NCBI GenBank assembly: GCA_963741405.1
Contig: CAVUHX010000007.1
Coordinates: 1 to 64,000, forward strand
Length of the DNA stretch: 64,000 bases
Source: Roseiarcus sp963741405
GTDB lineage: Bacteria > Pseudomonadota > Alphaproteobacteria > Rhizobiales > Beijerinckiaceae
Direction of reading: 5' to 3'
The notes beneath the pieces are model-generated. The model made no database searches. It was given only the letters and a program-made list of their open reading frames with translations, and had not been told where the DNA came from. Below are positions 42,804 to 52,043 of this stretch, in pieces. The number at the start of each line of letters is the position of its first letter. Within the stretch, counting starts at the first letter, position 1. Both the position numbers and the translations under genes were made by a program.

Positions 42804-43367
42804 CTATCGGTTCCGCGTCCCGCTGATCCCTCGCCTCGCCTGCGCGATCAGCGGCCCGGCTTCGCCATCGCCGAGCGTGCGCGCGGGCAGGACGATCGGA
42901 GCGCCGTGGCGCGGCCAGAAATAGAGCAGGCCGCCGGCGTCCTCGGCATCCTCGCAGTCGGCGTAATCGAGTCTTCGCGACCGTCCGCCGCCCGCGAGCG
43001 TCACCCCCGCCCTGTCGACGCTGGCCGACAGTGCGCCCTCGGCCGCAAGGCTGCCGATCGCCGTCCGTCCCAGGGCGCGGGCGCGGCTGATGCGCCAATG
43101 GGTCGCCAGACGCTGGATCATGAAGGCGGCGGCGGCGAGGAGGACGGTCGCCTCGCCCGCGCGCCGACCGATGAAGCCGGTCAACGCCAGAATCGAAGCG
43201 AACGCCATGATCAGCGTGAAGGCCGCAAGCGGCGCGAGATGGCTGGCGATGAGACCGCCGCGAAGCGCGGCGCGCAGCCCGAATCGGGCCGCCGCGGCTT
43301 CCGCCTCCGCCGGCGACAGCGTGAATGCGTACGGGCCGAACGACCCGGCGTCGCCGCGCCCGGTCAT
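42804..43367 (-). CDS. Membrane protein, YcxB-like C-terminal domain
   Basis: 187 residues. An N-terminal region (YAFTLSPAEAEAAAARFGLR) is followed by two hydrophobic helices (about 45-62 and 70-85) and a C-terminal domain with GVTLAGGGRSRRLDYADCED and LLYFWPRHGAPIVLPARTL. That C-terminus resembles YcxB-like proteins, whose function is unknown. Its ATG overlaps the bolA stop by four bases, so the two form an operon. Confidence 0.65.
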   Translation of the reverse strand: MTGRGDAGSFGPYAFTLSPAEAEAAAARFGLRAALRGGLIASHLAPLAAFTLIMAFASILALTGFIGRRAGEATVLLAAAAFMIQRLATHWRISRARALGRTAIGSLAAEGALSASVDRAGVTLAGGGRSRRLDYADCEDAEDAGGLLYFWPRHGAPIVLPARTLGDGEAGPLIAQARRGISGTRNR

Positions 43368-43633
43368 GGCTCTCCCGGCGCCTTGGCGTCGAGAGCGAGC
43401 GCATGCAGGCCGTCGGCGAATTCGGCCGGCAACGAATTGTAGACGATGCGATGGCGCGCGACCCGGCTGAGACCTGCGAATTTCGCAGAAACGATCCGCA
43501 CCCGATAATGCGTGCCGCCGCCAGGGCGCGCACCGGCGTGGCCTGCGTGCCGGTCGGACTCGTCGATGACGTCGAGAACGATCGGATCGAGCTCTTCTGT
43601 TAGGCGCGCGACAATTCTTTGCTGTATGCTCAC
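43364..43633 (-). CDS. bolA: BolA family protein
   Basis: 89 residues with the BolA fold: QQRIVARLTEELDPIVLDVI, DESDRHAGHAGA, GTHYRVRIVSAKFAG and LSRVARHRIVYNSLPAEF. The conserved His residues are cluster-binding candidates with a monothiol glutaredoxin. It is divergent from the J-domain gene, an arrangement I associate with alphaproteobacteria. Confidence 0.92.
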   Translation of the reverse strand: MSIQQRIVARLTEELDPIVLDVIDESDRHAGHAGARPGGGTHYRVRIVSAKFAGLSRVARHRIVYNSLPAEFADGLHALALDAKAPGEP

Positions 43634-43785
43634 CGGCCGCTCTCCCGTTTGGGGTCCATCGACTATAAATATCCTATCAGGGATTCTCGACCGAACGCGT
43701 TTTTCACCGGCCGCTCAACGAGGGTTCGTCGCCCTGGACGGGAAAGGTCTTGTCTGGCGGCGGCGGCGCTCATAAAGGTCATGGC

Positions 43786-44376
43786 ATGAATTTGAACTCT
43801 CGTCTGTTCGATCGGATCCGGGTGAAGCCGGCCGAGAAAAGCCTGGATAAAGCCGCGGTCAAGACGCCGTGCAGCCACCCCGGCTGCCAGGCCGAGGGCG
43901 CCTTTCGGGCGCCCAAGGGGCGCGATCGGGAGGGCGAGTATCTCCACTTTTGCAAGGATCACGTTCGGGAATACAACGCCACCTATGATTATTTCCGCGG
44001 CATGGACGATGAGTTGATGGCGAAGTTCCGCAAGGACGACGCGATCGGGCATCGGCCGACCTGGAAACTCGGCGACAGGGCCGCGAGCAGCCACGTGGAC
44101 GAGACGGTGTTCGCCGAGGCGCGCGCTTCGCGCCGCCGCGGCGTGCGCGGAAGGGCGCAGCCCGAGCCGCCGCCGCGCTACAACGCGCTGGCGCTGAAAT
44201 CGCTGATGACGCTCGAACTGGATGGCGAGGCGACCCCGGCGAAGATCAAGTCCCGGTACAAGGATCTGGTCAAGCGCCACCATCCGGACGCGAACGGCGG
44301 AGACCGTTCGTCGGAAGATAAATTGCGCGAGATCATTCAGGCCTATAATTATCTGCGCGCCAACAAGCTGGTTTGA
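43786..44376 (+). CDS. J-domain (DnaJ-like) protein
   Basis: 196 residues from ATG 43786; an upstream TTG in frame is less likely. The N-terminal part contains a Cys/His set (CSHPGCQAEG, YLHFCKDHVREYN) resembling a small metal site. The J domain is C-terminal, with LVKRHHPDANGG carrying the HPD tripeptide needed to stimulate Hsp70 ATPase. It is followed by cobS on the same strand. Confidence 0.9.
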   Translation: MNLNSRLFDRIRVKPAEKSLDKAAVKTPCSHPGCQAEGAFRAPKGRDREGEYLHFCKDHVREYNATYDYFRGMDDELMAKFRKDDAIGHRPTWKLGDRAASSHVDETVFAEARASRRRGVRGRAQPEPPPRYNALALKSLMTLELDGEATPAKIKSRYKDLVKRHHPDANGGDRSSEDKLREIIQAYNYLRANKLV

Positions 44377-44487
44377 AAGGCAACCCCTCGGGCCGGTCGC
44401 GGGTTAACCGTCTGCTTTTGCCTAGGGCGGGATTTCGACTATGAGAGAGCCGCACTTCGCCCCCTAAAGGGAGGAGAGCGTGGAGGA

Positions 44488-45495
44488 ATGATGAATTCGA
44501 GAGAAACGCCGACAGCGGCCGAAGCCACGCCTGGTCTGCCGGACACCCGCATTTCCGTACGCAAGGTGTTCGGCATCGATTCGGACATCGAGGCGCCGGC
44601 CTATTCGACCGCCGAGGAGCACGTGCCGGACGTCGACCCGGATTACCTGTTCGACCGTGAGACGACGCTTGCGATTCTCGCCGGATTCGCCTTCAACCGC
44701 CGGGTCATGATCACCGGCTATCACGGCACCGGCAAATCGACGCATATCGAGCAGGTCGCGGCCCGGCTCAACTGGCCCTGCGTGCGCATCAACCTCGACA
44801 GCCACGTGTCGCGAATCGACCTCGTCGGAAAGGACGCGATCGTGCTCCAGGACGGCAAGCAGGTGACGGAGTTCCGCGACGGAATGCTGCCCTGGGCGCT
44901 GCAGAACAACATCGCCTTGTGCTTCGACGAGTACGACGCGGGTCGCCCGGACGTGATGTTCGTGATCCAGCGTGTGCTGGAAGTCTCCGGCCGCCTGACG
45001 CTCCTCGACCAGCGGCGCGTCATCCGTCCGCATCCGGCGTTCCGCCTGTTCTCGACCGCCAACACGGTTGGGCTCGGCGACACCTCGGGCCTCTATCACG
45101 GGACACAGCAGATCAACCAGGGCCAGATGGACCGCTGGTCGATCGTGGCGACGCTGAACTACCTGCCGCACGACAAGGAAGTCGACATCGTGCTCGCCAA
45201 GGCGCCCGATTATCGGGGGCGCAAGGAGGGCCGCGACGTCGTCAACAAGATGGTGCGGGTGGCGGACCTGACCCGCAACGCCTTCATCAACGGGGATCTC
45301 TCGACCGTGATGAGCCCGCGCACGGTCATCACCTGGGCCGAGAACGCCGATATCTTCAAGGATATCGGCTTCGCCTTCCGCCTGACCTTCCTCAACAAGT
45401 GCGACGAGCTCGAGCGCTCGCTGGTGGCCGAGTTCTATCAGCGCTGCTTCGGCCACGACCTGCCGGAGAGCGCGCTCAACGTTGCACTGAGCTGA
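44488..45495 (+). CDS. cobS: Cobaltochelatase subunit CobS
   Basis: 335 residues. A MoxR/AAA+ ATPase with Walker A GYHGTGKST, Walker B IALCFDEYDA and the CobS-specific N-terminus VRKVFGIDSDIEAPAYSTAE. It is the ATPase component of the aerobic CobNST complex that inserts cobalt into hydrogenobyrinic acid diamide. cobT, which usually follows, is absent here; a DUF29 gene takes its place. Confidence 0.94.
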   Translation: MMNSRETPTAAEATPGLPDTRISVRKVFGIDSDIEAPAYSTAEEHVPDVDPDYLFDRETTLAILAGFAFNRRVMITGYHGTGKSTHIEQVAARLNWPCVRINLDSHVSRIDLVGKDAIVLQDGKQVTEFRDGMLPWALQNNIALCFDEYDAGRPDVMFVIQRVLEVSGRLTLLDQRRVIRPHPAFRLFSTANTVGLGDTSGLYHGTQQINQGQMDRWSIVATLNYLPHDKEVDIVLAKAPDYRGRKEGRDVVNKMVRVADLTRNAFINGDLSTVMSPRTVITWAENADIFKDIGFAFRLTFLNKCDELERSLVAEFYQRCFGHDLPESALNVALS

Positions 45496-45518
45496 GGGGG
45501 CGCAAGGGAGCGCAGCCG

Positions 45519-45995
45519 ATGAGCCGGAACGCCGCTCGGAAAGAGACGGGAGCGCCGGTGACCAAGGAAGCCGACCTTTACTCTTGGGCGCTGCGCCAGG
45601 CCGATCTGTTGCGCGCCGGCCGGCTGTCGGAGATCGATCCTGCGGGACTCGCGGAGGAAATCGACGACGTGGGCGAGGAGCAATACCATCGGCTCGAGAG
45701 CGCCTTGCGGGTGCTGGTGCTGCATCTTCTGAAATGGGACCTTCAGCCGGAGAAACGCAGCCGGTCGTGGACTCTCTCGATACGCGAACAAAGACGAAGG
45801 GCGCTGCGTCGGCTGCGACGAAGCCCGGGTCTGAAGAGCCAGCTCGACGAGGCTTTGATCGCGGCTTACGAAGACGCTCGCGTGGAAGCGGCAAGTGAAA
45901 CCGGACTGCCGCTGAGCGCGTTTCCTGCGAATCGCGCGTTGGAATTCGCCGAGATCATGGAACGGCCGGTTGTCTGGCCGGGCGATGAGGAGTAG
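45519..45995 (+). CDS. DUF29 family protein
   Basis: 158 residues from ATG 45519. It shows the DUF29 pattern DLYSWALRQADLLRAGRLSE, IDPAGLAEEIDDVGEEQYHR, LLKWDLQPEKRSRSW and LPLSAFPANRALEFAEIM. The function is unknown; the family is common in cyanobacteria and alphaproteobacteria and often sits in variable loci. It begins 23 bases after the cobS stop, separating cobS from any cobT. Confidence 0.9.
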   Translation: MSRNAARKETGAPVTKEADLYSWALRQADLLRAGRLSEIDPAGLAEEIDDVGEEQYHRLESALRVLVLHLLKWDLQPEKRSRSWTLSIREQRRRALRRLRRSPGLKSQLDEALIAAYEDARVEAASETGLPLSAFPANRALEFAEIMERPVVWPGDEE

Positions 45996-46351
45996 CGGGC
46001 CGGATCGGCGTGCGCTGATAGGGGCGGCGCAAAGTGGGGCGGACTGGGGACGACAACACCGGCGAGACGAGCCATCGATGAAGCGATGCGGCGCGCTTTT
46101 TTGCTTCCTTTGATCGTCCGGACGCGGCCCCCGCGGAAAGTGTCGGACAGACTGCGCATCAGGCGCGCGATATCCCTGTTTTCGGCCCATCAGGGAACTT
46201 TAATTCCCTGATGGGCCGATTTAATTCCCCGTTCGGCCGCGCAGGCGCGCTGGAGGCGTTCGACCGTCGCTGGAACAATGTTGGCGTAGAAATGGGTCGA
46301 TGCGAACGCTGTCCGCGATAGCCTACGCCTTGTCCGACGATCTGCTCGCGC
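45996..46351. other. Intergenic, 356 bp, with a strong hairpin
   Basis: Apart from the hairpin at 46,183-46,218, the stretch has no gene. CCCTGTT near 46,174 echoes the dispersed repeat but is not a full copy. Confidence 0.45.
46183..46218. terminator. 15-bp perfect hairpin
   Basis: CGGCCCATCAGGGAA (46,183-46,197) and TTCCCTGATGGGCCG (46,204-46,218) form a perfect stem with loop CTTTAA, followed by ATTTAATT. It could end transcription from the cobS-DUF29 side. The similar CCCTG/CAGGG core suggests kinship with the repeats at 31,654 and 42,731, but the arms differ. Confidence 0.6.
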
Positions 46352-46640
46352 GCGCGCTGTTATCGCGCGCGCGTGCACGGCCTGTGCAAGGACTCGTGCC
46401 AGTTCGCCTGCTCCAAGGACGAAGACGGACTTGCGGTCCGAACAATCGACCGCCGCGACTTTCTCGCCATCAACTGCGTTCAGCCCCTGTCGCACACCTT
46501 TGTTAACCGGTTTGGCGATCTCGCGGCGATAAGGGCGGCCGGGGTGAAGTCATTGCGTCCGTCGCCGCACTCGGGCGACCTCGTGTCGGTGGCGCGGGCC
46601 TTTCGCGCAGCGCTCGACAGCGAGCTCGCGCCTGACGAGG
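46352..46640 (+). pseudogene. UbiV (U32 peptidase family) C-terminal remnant
   Basis: The frame encodes ARCYRARVHGLCKDSCQFAC, then DGLAVRTIDRRDFLAINCVQ, LSHTFVNRF and VARAFRAALDSELAPDEA. These match the C-terminal half of UbiV, the iron-sulfur partner of UbiU in oxygen-independent ubiquinone synthesis, including the clustered cysteines. The N-terminal half, ubiU and ubiT are missing. The following in-frame codons (to 46,828) are not family-like. Confidence 0.75.
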
Positions 46641-46840
46641 CACCGGCGCGAACGCGCTCGCTTGCTCCACACGCGGTGTTCACCCACAGCTTCCTGCTCG
46701 GTTCCTACGGCGCCGAGTCGCTGGCGGTCGGAGGACGTCGGCGGCGCGCACCGGCCGTTGATTCGAGAATTCGGCTCCGCGAACGACGCTTCGCTTCGCT
46801 CGCAATGAGGGCTCGGAGCCGAGTTTGAAAACGTCGTGCC

Positions 46841-47034
46841 CTACTGTCCCTGCGCCTCCCGCTTCTGCAGGTTGTCGAGGTAGACGACGCCGGCGATCAG
46901 GAGGCCCTCGATCACCATCTGCCAGAAGGAGCTGACGCCGAGGAGATTCGCGCCGTTGCCGATCGTGGTGAACAGCAACGCGCCGATGAAGCAGCCGGCG
47001 ATCGTGCCGCGCCCGCCGAACAGGCTCGCGCCCC
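46841..47034 (-). pseudogene. CUT2 sugar ABC permease, 3' end only
   Basis: The reverse strand directly after the ATPase stop encodes GGASLFGGRGTIAGCFIGAL, LFTTIGNGANLLGVSSFWQM and IEGLLIAGVVYLDNLQKRE, with a stop at 46,841. This is the C-terminal 60-odd residues of an RbsC-type permease and has no start of its own. The rest of the permease gene has been deleted, joining the ATPase gene to its tail. Confidence 0.85.
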
Positions 47035-47036
47035 CC

Positions 47037-47792
47037 TCAGTCGGTCGCCGCTTCCTCGTACCCCGTCATGTATTTGATGAGATCTCGCTGGTTGGTTTCG
47101 GTCGCCTTCGTCAGGTGGACGATGCGCCCGCGAAACATGACCGCCACGCGGTCGGCGACCTCGAGGATCTCGATCAGGTTGTGGCCGATGTGGAGGACGC
47201 CGAGGCCATGCTGCGCCAGCCTGCGGGCGAGCTGGATGTGCTCGCGCTCCATCACCGCCAGCGCCGCGGTCGGTTCGTCGAGGATGACGACCTTGGACTG
47301 CCAGTAGAGTGCGCGCGCGATGGCCACCGCCTGTCGCTGCCCTCCGGAGAGGCGCGACACGGTGCGTGCTTTGGGAGGAATGCGGCTTTCGATGCGGCTG
47401 AGAAGCGCGTCCGTCTCGTCGCGGACCTTGCGTTTGTCGATAACAGGAAGGCCGACCCAGCGTTTGATCGGCTCGCGGCCGAGAGAGACGTTCGCTCCGA
47501 CCGAAAGGTCGTCGGCGAGGGCAAGATCCTGGTAAACTGTCTCAATGCCGAGCGCCCGGGCGTCGGCCGGCGATTGAAGGTCGAGGGGGACGCCGTTCAG
47601 GCGGATCTCGCCGGAATCGGGCCTGTCCACTCCTGCGACATGCTTGATCAGCGTCGACTTTCCGGCCCCGTTGTCGCCGACGAGCGCCAGAACCTCGCCC
47701 GCATGGAGACTAAGGTCGGCGCCGCGCAGGACGCTGACCGGGCCGAAGTCCTTGTGCAGATCGACGACTTCCAGCAGCGGCGGCAGGGGCAC
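47037..47792 (-). CDS. Sugar ABC transporter ATP-binding protein (CUT2 type), orphan
   Basis: 251 residues with LVGDNGAGKSTL, SRLSGGQRQAVAIARALY and VVILDEPTAALAV, followed by VLHIGHNLIEILEVADRVAV. It is intact, but its permease is reduced to a 3' fragment and no binding protein is adjacent. Without them it can work only if it serves another CUT2 system, such as the complete operon at 35.6-38.6 kb. Confidence 0.88.
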   Translation of the reverse strand: MPLPPLLEVVDLHKDFGPVSVLRGADLSLHAGEVLALVGDNGAGKSTLIKHVAGVDRPDSGEIRLNGVPLDLQSPADARALGIETVYQDLALADDLSVGANVSLGREPIKRWVGLPVIDKRKVRDETDALLSRIESRIPPKARTVSRLSGGQRQAVAIARALYWQSKVVILDEPTAALAVMEREHIQLARRLAQHGLGVLHIGHNLIEILEVADRVAVMFRGRIVHLTKATETNQRDLIKYMTGYEEAATD

Positions 47793-48515
47793 GCTCCAAT
47801 ACGCGCGCCAGCCCCGCCTCGAGGAATGGGCTGGACGACCTTCCCGCCGGCCTTAAAGCTACCACCGGTTTCAGGCCTATTTTCGACCCATGTTGGGCAG
47901 GTTCATAGCGCAACGGTGGAGCCTTGGATCCAGCCCTGAACGCGCCACGCGAGCCCGGGGGGCGAGCCTCGGATCAGCGGGCCTCGAGCCGCGCGATCCC
48001 GCCGTCGCGCGCCTCCGCGCGACGGCGTCTTTTCCGCGGAAAGAAACGTACAACGGGGAAATCAGGAATCCAGACAGCTCTCGGTGCTTCGCATTCGGCT
48101 TGGTCACCCGGCGTGTCCGACAACGCTTGTTGAGCGGACCGTCCTCGCGCTTACCGCGACGGTCCGTTTCGCCTTGCGATACAGGGGCATTGGTTGCGCT
48201 CTCCTCGCCGGCCTCCCAGCGCACCGGCCGCCGGGGACTCCCGCCCACCGCGGATTCCGGTAAGCGGAAGAATCGCGCCTGAGTTTACGACGGACATCTC
48301 GGCGTTTGATCCGGATCAGAGCTCCGCCGCTCCGCATTCGGGTGGACCTGAAATCATCTCGCCTTAAGGTCGACTTTCGACCCCTGTTACCATTTCATGT
48401 TCTGCATCAATCGGTTCTTTAGCAAGACTCCATTCAGTGAAATAACCGCTTTCCAAAGTTGGAAACGCCTGTTATCGTCGTTAACTGTCGGTCCTCAGCA
48501 GACGCGGAGGCGTAA
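47793..48515. other. Intergenic, 723 bp
   Basis: Long gap with several open frames of biased, Arg-rich composition on both strands, none with domain features or good starts. It probably marks deleted DNA upstream of the broken CUT2 locus. Confidence 0.4.
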
Positions 48516-48719
48516 GTGGACGAAGGCGCTATCTGTCCAATTGACGCGATTGACGAGGAAATCGAGCACGAATCGACCCTGCTGGAAACGGTGACGCCCG
48601 AGCCCGAGGACTGGCAGGAGACGACGCTCAGGCGTCTCGAGGCCTGGATCGAGGAGCGGGAGAGGCTCATCGCCGAACTCGAGAGGCGGATCGGAAGCGA
48701 GGCGACGACCGCCATCTGA
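48516..48719 (+). CDS. Small acidic coiled-coil hypothetical protein
   Basis: A 67-codon frame from GTG 48516, with GCGGAGG eight bases upstream. The product is acidic at first (IDEEIEHESTLLETVTPEPED), then a predicted amphipathic helix (LRRLEAWIEERERLIAELER). Codon pattern and ribosome site look plausible. I recognise no family; it could be spurious. Confidence 0.35.
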   Translation: MDEGAICPIDAIDEEIEHESTLLETVTPEPEDWQETTLRRLEAWIEERERLIAELERRIGSEATTAI

Positions 48720-48931
48720 CCCGGTCCGCGGCGAGGGGTCGGGATGGAACGATGGAAATGGCGCCGCAGCCTACTGGAATCACTCGAAAGGTGCTCGGAG
48801 ATGACGCCGAAGAACCGCGCCGGAGAGGCGGAAGCGCGAGGCGGCTCAAAGCCGGCTAGCAGCCGCGGCGCGGAAAAGGCGCCGCAACTCTTTAAGAAGT
48901 CAGGAATCGGGGATGGATTCGGGGAACCGCC

Positions 48932-51900
48932 TCACGTCGTTCCTTCCTCCCGCGCGAGATGCCCTGCCGCCCGCTCTCGCGCCATGACCGCAGCATGGTC
49001 GCGAGCGAGGATGGTGTAGATCATCGGCGTCACGAACAGGGTGAAAAGGGTGCCGATCGCCATTCCGGCAAAAATCACGACACCGATAGTGAAGCGCGAT
49101 TTCGCCCCCGCGCCGGAGGCCATGATCAGCGGAATCATGCCGACGACCATCGCCGCCGTGGTCATCAGGATCGGCCGCAGGCGCACGGCCGCCGCTTCCT
49201 CGATCGCCTTGCGGCGCGGCAGGCCCTCCCGCTCCTGCAGGCGGTTGGCGAAGTCGACCATGAGAATGCCGTGCTTCGAGATGAGGCCGATAAGGGTTAC
49301 GAGCCCGATCTGCGAATAGATGTTGATGCTGGCGAAGCCGAGGAAGCCCCCGATGTTCAAGGGTAGAAGCGCGCCAAAAAGCGCGGTCGGCAAGGCGATC
49401 AGAATGATGAGCGGATCGCGGAAGCTCTCGTATTGCGCGGCGAGCACGAGATAGATGACGATCAGCGCGAACACGAACACGTAGACGAGGACATTGCCCT
49501 CCTGCTCGTACTGGCGCGAGTCGCCCTGGAAATCGTAGGAATAGCCCTCGGGAAAGATCTCCTTCGACTTCGTCTTGAGGAAGTCGAGCGCCTCGCCGAG
49601 GGTCCGTCCGGGGAACGGCACGCCCGACACCGTCGCCGAATTGAGCTGCTGGAAGCTGGTGAGGGCGTTCGGTTGCACCTGCTCGGTGACACTAGCCACC
49701 GCGGAGAGAGGCACAAGCTCGCCGTTTCTGGTGCGCAGCTGGTAGCGGGTGAGCCACTCGGGAGACAGTCGGAACTCGCGCGGCGCCTGGGGAATGACCT
49801 GATACGATCGGCCCTCGAGGTTGAACAGGTTCACGTAGTTGCCGCCGAGCATTGTGGCAAGCGCGGTTCCGACGTCGGCCATGTTGATGCCGATGCGGTT
49901 CGCCTTGTCGGCGTCGACCTTGAACACATATTGCGGCGTGTCGAACTTGAGGTCGACGTCGGTGAACAGGAAGAGACCGCTCTCCTTTGCCGCCTGCTGC
50001 ATCTTCAGGGCGACGTCGGCGAGCGTCGCATAGTCGCCCGTTGTGCGGATGACGAACTGCATCGGCGGCCCGCCGGTCGAACCGGGCAGCGCAGGCGGCG
50101 AGAAGGCCTGCACCTGAGCCGTCGGCACGGCGAGGAACTTCGGCCCCAGCTCAGCCAGGACTTGCTTCTGGTTGCGATCGCGCTCCCCCCACGACTTCAG
50201 GATGAGGCCGGCGAAGGCGCCGCGCACGCTCGGATAGCCGTTGATGATGAAGGCGTGCAACAACTCCGGCACCGAGCGCACCTGGCTGTAGAGCTGTTGG
50301 GTCGCCTTTTCGGTGTAGTCGAGGTTGCCGACCTGCGGCGTCTTGATAACCGAGAGCAGGATACCCTGATCCTCCTCGGGCGCAAGCTCGCGCGGGGTCG
50401 AAGCGTACATGACCCCCGCCAGGACGAGCACTCCGGCGAGGATCAGGAGCGTCAGCGCGCGGAAGTTCAGCGTACTGTGCAGCCGGCGCTGATAGGCGTT
50501 GCGCAGCCGGTCGAAAGTGCGGTCGACGAAGCGCCCGAACCGGTGCTCTCCCATGTCGTGGCGCAGAAGTTTTGAGCACATCATCGGCGACAGCGTGAGC
50601 GCGATAAAGCCTGAGACGATGACCGCACCCGCGAGCGTGAAGGCGAATTCGCGGAACAGAGCTCCCGTCACACCCGAGACGAATCCGATCGGCGCGTAGA
50701 CTGCCGCCAGCGTGATCGTCATCGCCACGACCGGCAGCGCAATCTCGTGCGCGCCGCGGATCGCGGCGTCGAACGGCGTCATCCCCTCCTCAATGTGCCG
50801 ATAGATGTTCTCGACCACGACGATCGCGTCGTCGACGACAAGCCCGATGCCGAGCACAAGCGCCAGCAGTGTCAGAAGGTTGATCGAATATCCGAGCGCG
50901 AGCAGCGCGATCATCACTCCGATTAGCGACAGGGGAATGGTGACGATCGGAATGAGGGTCGAGCGCAGGTTGCCGAGGAAGAGAAAGATGACGACGATGA
51001 CGATCAAAGCCGCTTCCGCCAGAGTCTTGGCGACCTCGTAGATCGACGCGCGGATGAACTTGGTCGAGTCGTAGGCGACCGTCGCGTTGAGGCCAGGCGG
51101 CAACTGGCTCCGGATGCTGGGCATGAGCGCCTGCACGCCGTCGATCACGGTCAGCGGGTTCGCTTCCGGGGTGCCGTAGATTCCGATGAACACCGCCTTG
51201 AGCCCGTCGAACACGGAAGAGGAATCGGACGTCTGAGGCCCGAGCTCGATCTTGGCCACGTCGCCCAGCCGGACCAGCGCGTCGCCGTGAGCGGCGATAA
51301 CGAGCTGGCCGAACGCCTTGGCGCTGTCCAGCGAGGTCAGCGCGTTGACGCTGACCTGGGTGTAGTCGCTCTTCACCTCGCCAGCGGCGGTGGTGAAGTT
51401 GTTGGCGGCGAGCGCCGCTCGAACGTCGTTCGGGGTGACGCCAAGCGCCGCCATTTTCGTCGGATTGAGCCAGATGCGCATGGCGAACACCTGGCCGCCG
51501 AGAATTTGCGCATTGGCGACGCCGTCGACCGTCTGCAGCCGCGGTTGTACGACTCGGGTCAGATAGTCGGTGATTTGCGAGGCCGTCATCACGCTCGAAT
51601 TGAACGACAGATACATGAGGGCGAAGCCCTGCCCTGTCTGCTTGACGACCACCGGATCGTTGGCCTCGCGCGGCAAAAGTCCGCGCACCTGATTGACCTT
51701 GGAGAGCGTGTCCGCCATCGCCCGGTCGGGATTGGCGTCGAGCCGCAGGTTAAGGGTGATGGTCGACACGTTCTGCTGGGAGCTCGAGACCAGCGTGTCG
51801 ATGCCTTCTGCGCTGGCGACCGCTTGTTCGATCGGCGTCGTGATGAAGCCCTTGATCACGTCGGCGGCAGCGCCGGGGTAAGTGGTCGTAACCGTGATCG

Positions 51901-52033
51901 TGGTGTTCGAGGTCTGCGGGAACTGCCGGATCTGCAGCTTGAAACCCGCCATCGCCCCGACCAGCAGGATGAGGAGGCTGACGACGCTGGCGAGCACGGG
52001 CCGGCGGATGAAGAGGTCGGTAAAGGCGTTCAT
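48932..52033 (-). CDS. RND-family multidrug efflux permease
   Basis: A 1,033-residue inner-membrane trimer subunit of the AcrB/MexF-type HAE1 group. It starts MNAFTDLFIRRPVLASVVSL and contains VLGIGLVVDDAIVVVENIYR (TM4 Asp pair of the proton relay), two large periplasmic loops and LIGLISKHGILMVDFANRLQ near the C-terminus. It lies ten bases downstream of its adaptor gene. No outer-membrane factor follows, so a shared TolC-like channel is implied. Confidence 0.94.
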   Translation of the reverse strand: MNAFTDLFIRRPVLASVVSLLILLVGAMAGFKLQIRQFPQTSNTTITVTTTYPGAAADVIKGFITTPIEQAVASAEGIDTLVSSSQQNVSTITLNLRLDANPDRAMADTLSKVNQVRGLLPREANDPVVVKQTGQGFALMYLSFNSSVMTASQITDYLTRVVQPRLQTVDGVANAQILGGQVFAMRIWLNPTKMAALGVTPNDVRAALAANNFTTAAGEVKSDYTQVSVNALTSLDSAKAFGQLVIAAHGDALVRLGDVAKIELGPQTSDSSSVFDGLKAVFIGIYGTPEANPLTVIDGVQALMPSIRSQLPPGLNATVAYDSTKFIRASIYEVAKTLAEAALIVIVVIFLFLGNLRSTLIPIVTIPLSLIGVMIALLALGYSINLLTLLALVLGIGLVVDDAIVVVENIYRHIEEGMTPFDAAIRGAHEIALPVVAMTITLAAVYAPIGFVSGVTGALFREFAFTLAGAVIVSGFIALTLSPMMCSKLLRHDMGEHRFGRFVDRTFDRLRNAYQRRLHSTLNFRALTLLILAGVLVLAGVMYASTPRELAPEEDQGILLSVIKTPQVGNLDYTEKATQQLYSQVRSVPELLHAFIINGYPSVRGAFAGLILKSWGERDRNQKQVLAELGPKFLAVPTAQVQAFSPPALPGSTGGPPMQFVIRTTGDYATLADVALKMQQAAKESGLFLFTDVDLKFDTPQYVFKVDADKANRIGINMADVGTALATMLGGNYVNLFNLEGRSYQVIPQAPREFRLSPEWLTRYQLRTRNGELVPLSAVASVTEQVQPNALTSFQQLNSATVSGVPFPGRTLGEALDFLKTKSKEIFPEGYSYDFQGDSRQYEQEGNVLVYVFVFALIVIYLVLAAQYESFRDPLIILIALPTALFGALLPLNIGGFLGFASINIYSQIGLVTLIGLISKHGILMVDFANRLQEREGLPRRKAIEEAAAVRLRPILMTTAAMVVGMIPLIMASGAGAKSRFTIGVVIFAGMAIGTLFTLFVTPMIYTILARDHAAVMARERAAGHLAREEGTT

Positions 52034-52043
52034 CGGTGCGCCG

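Noticed and set aside
47877..48248. 123-codon minus-strand frame in the gap after the orphan ATPase
   Set aside because: Arg/Pro-rich with no domain, weak start and overlap with equally open frames on the other strand.
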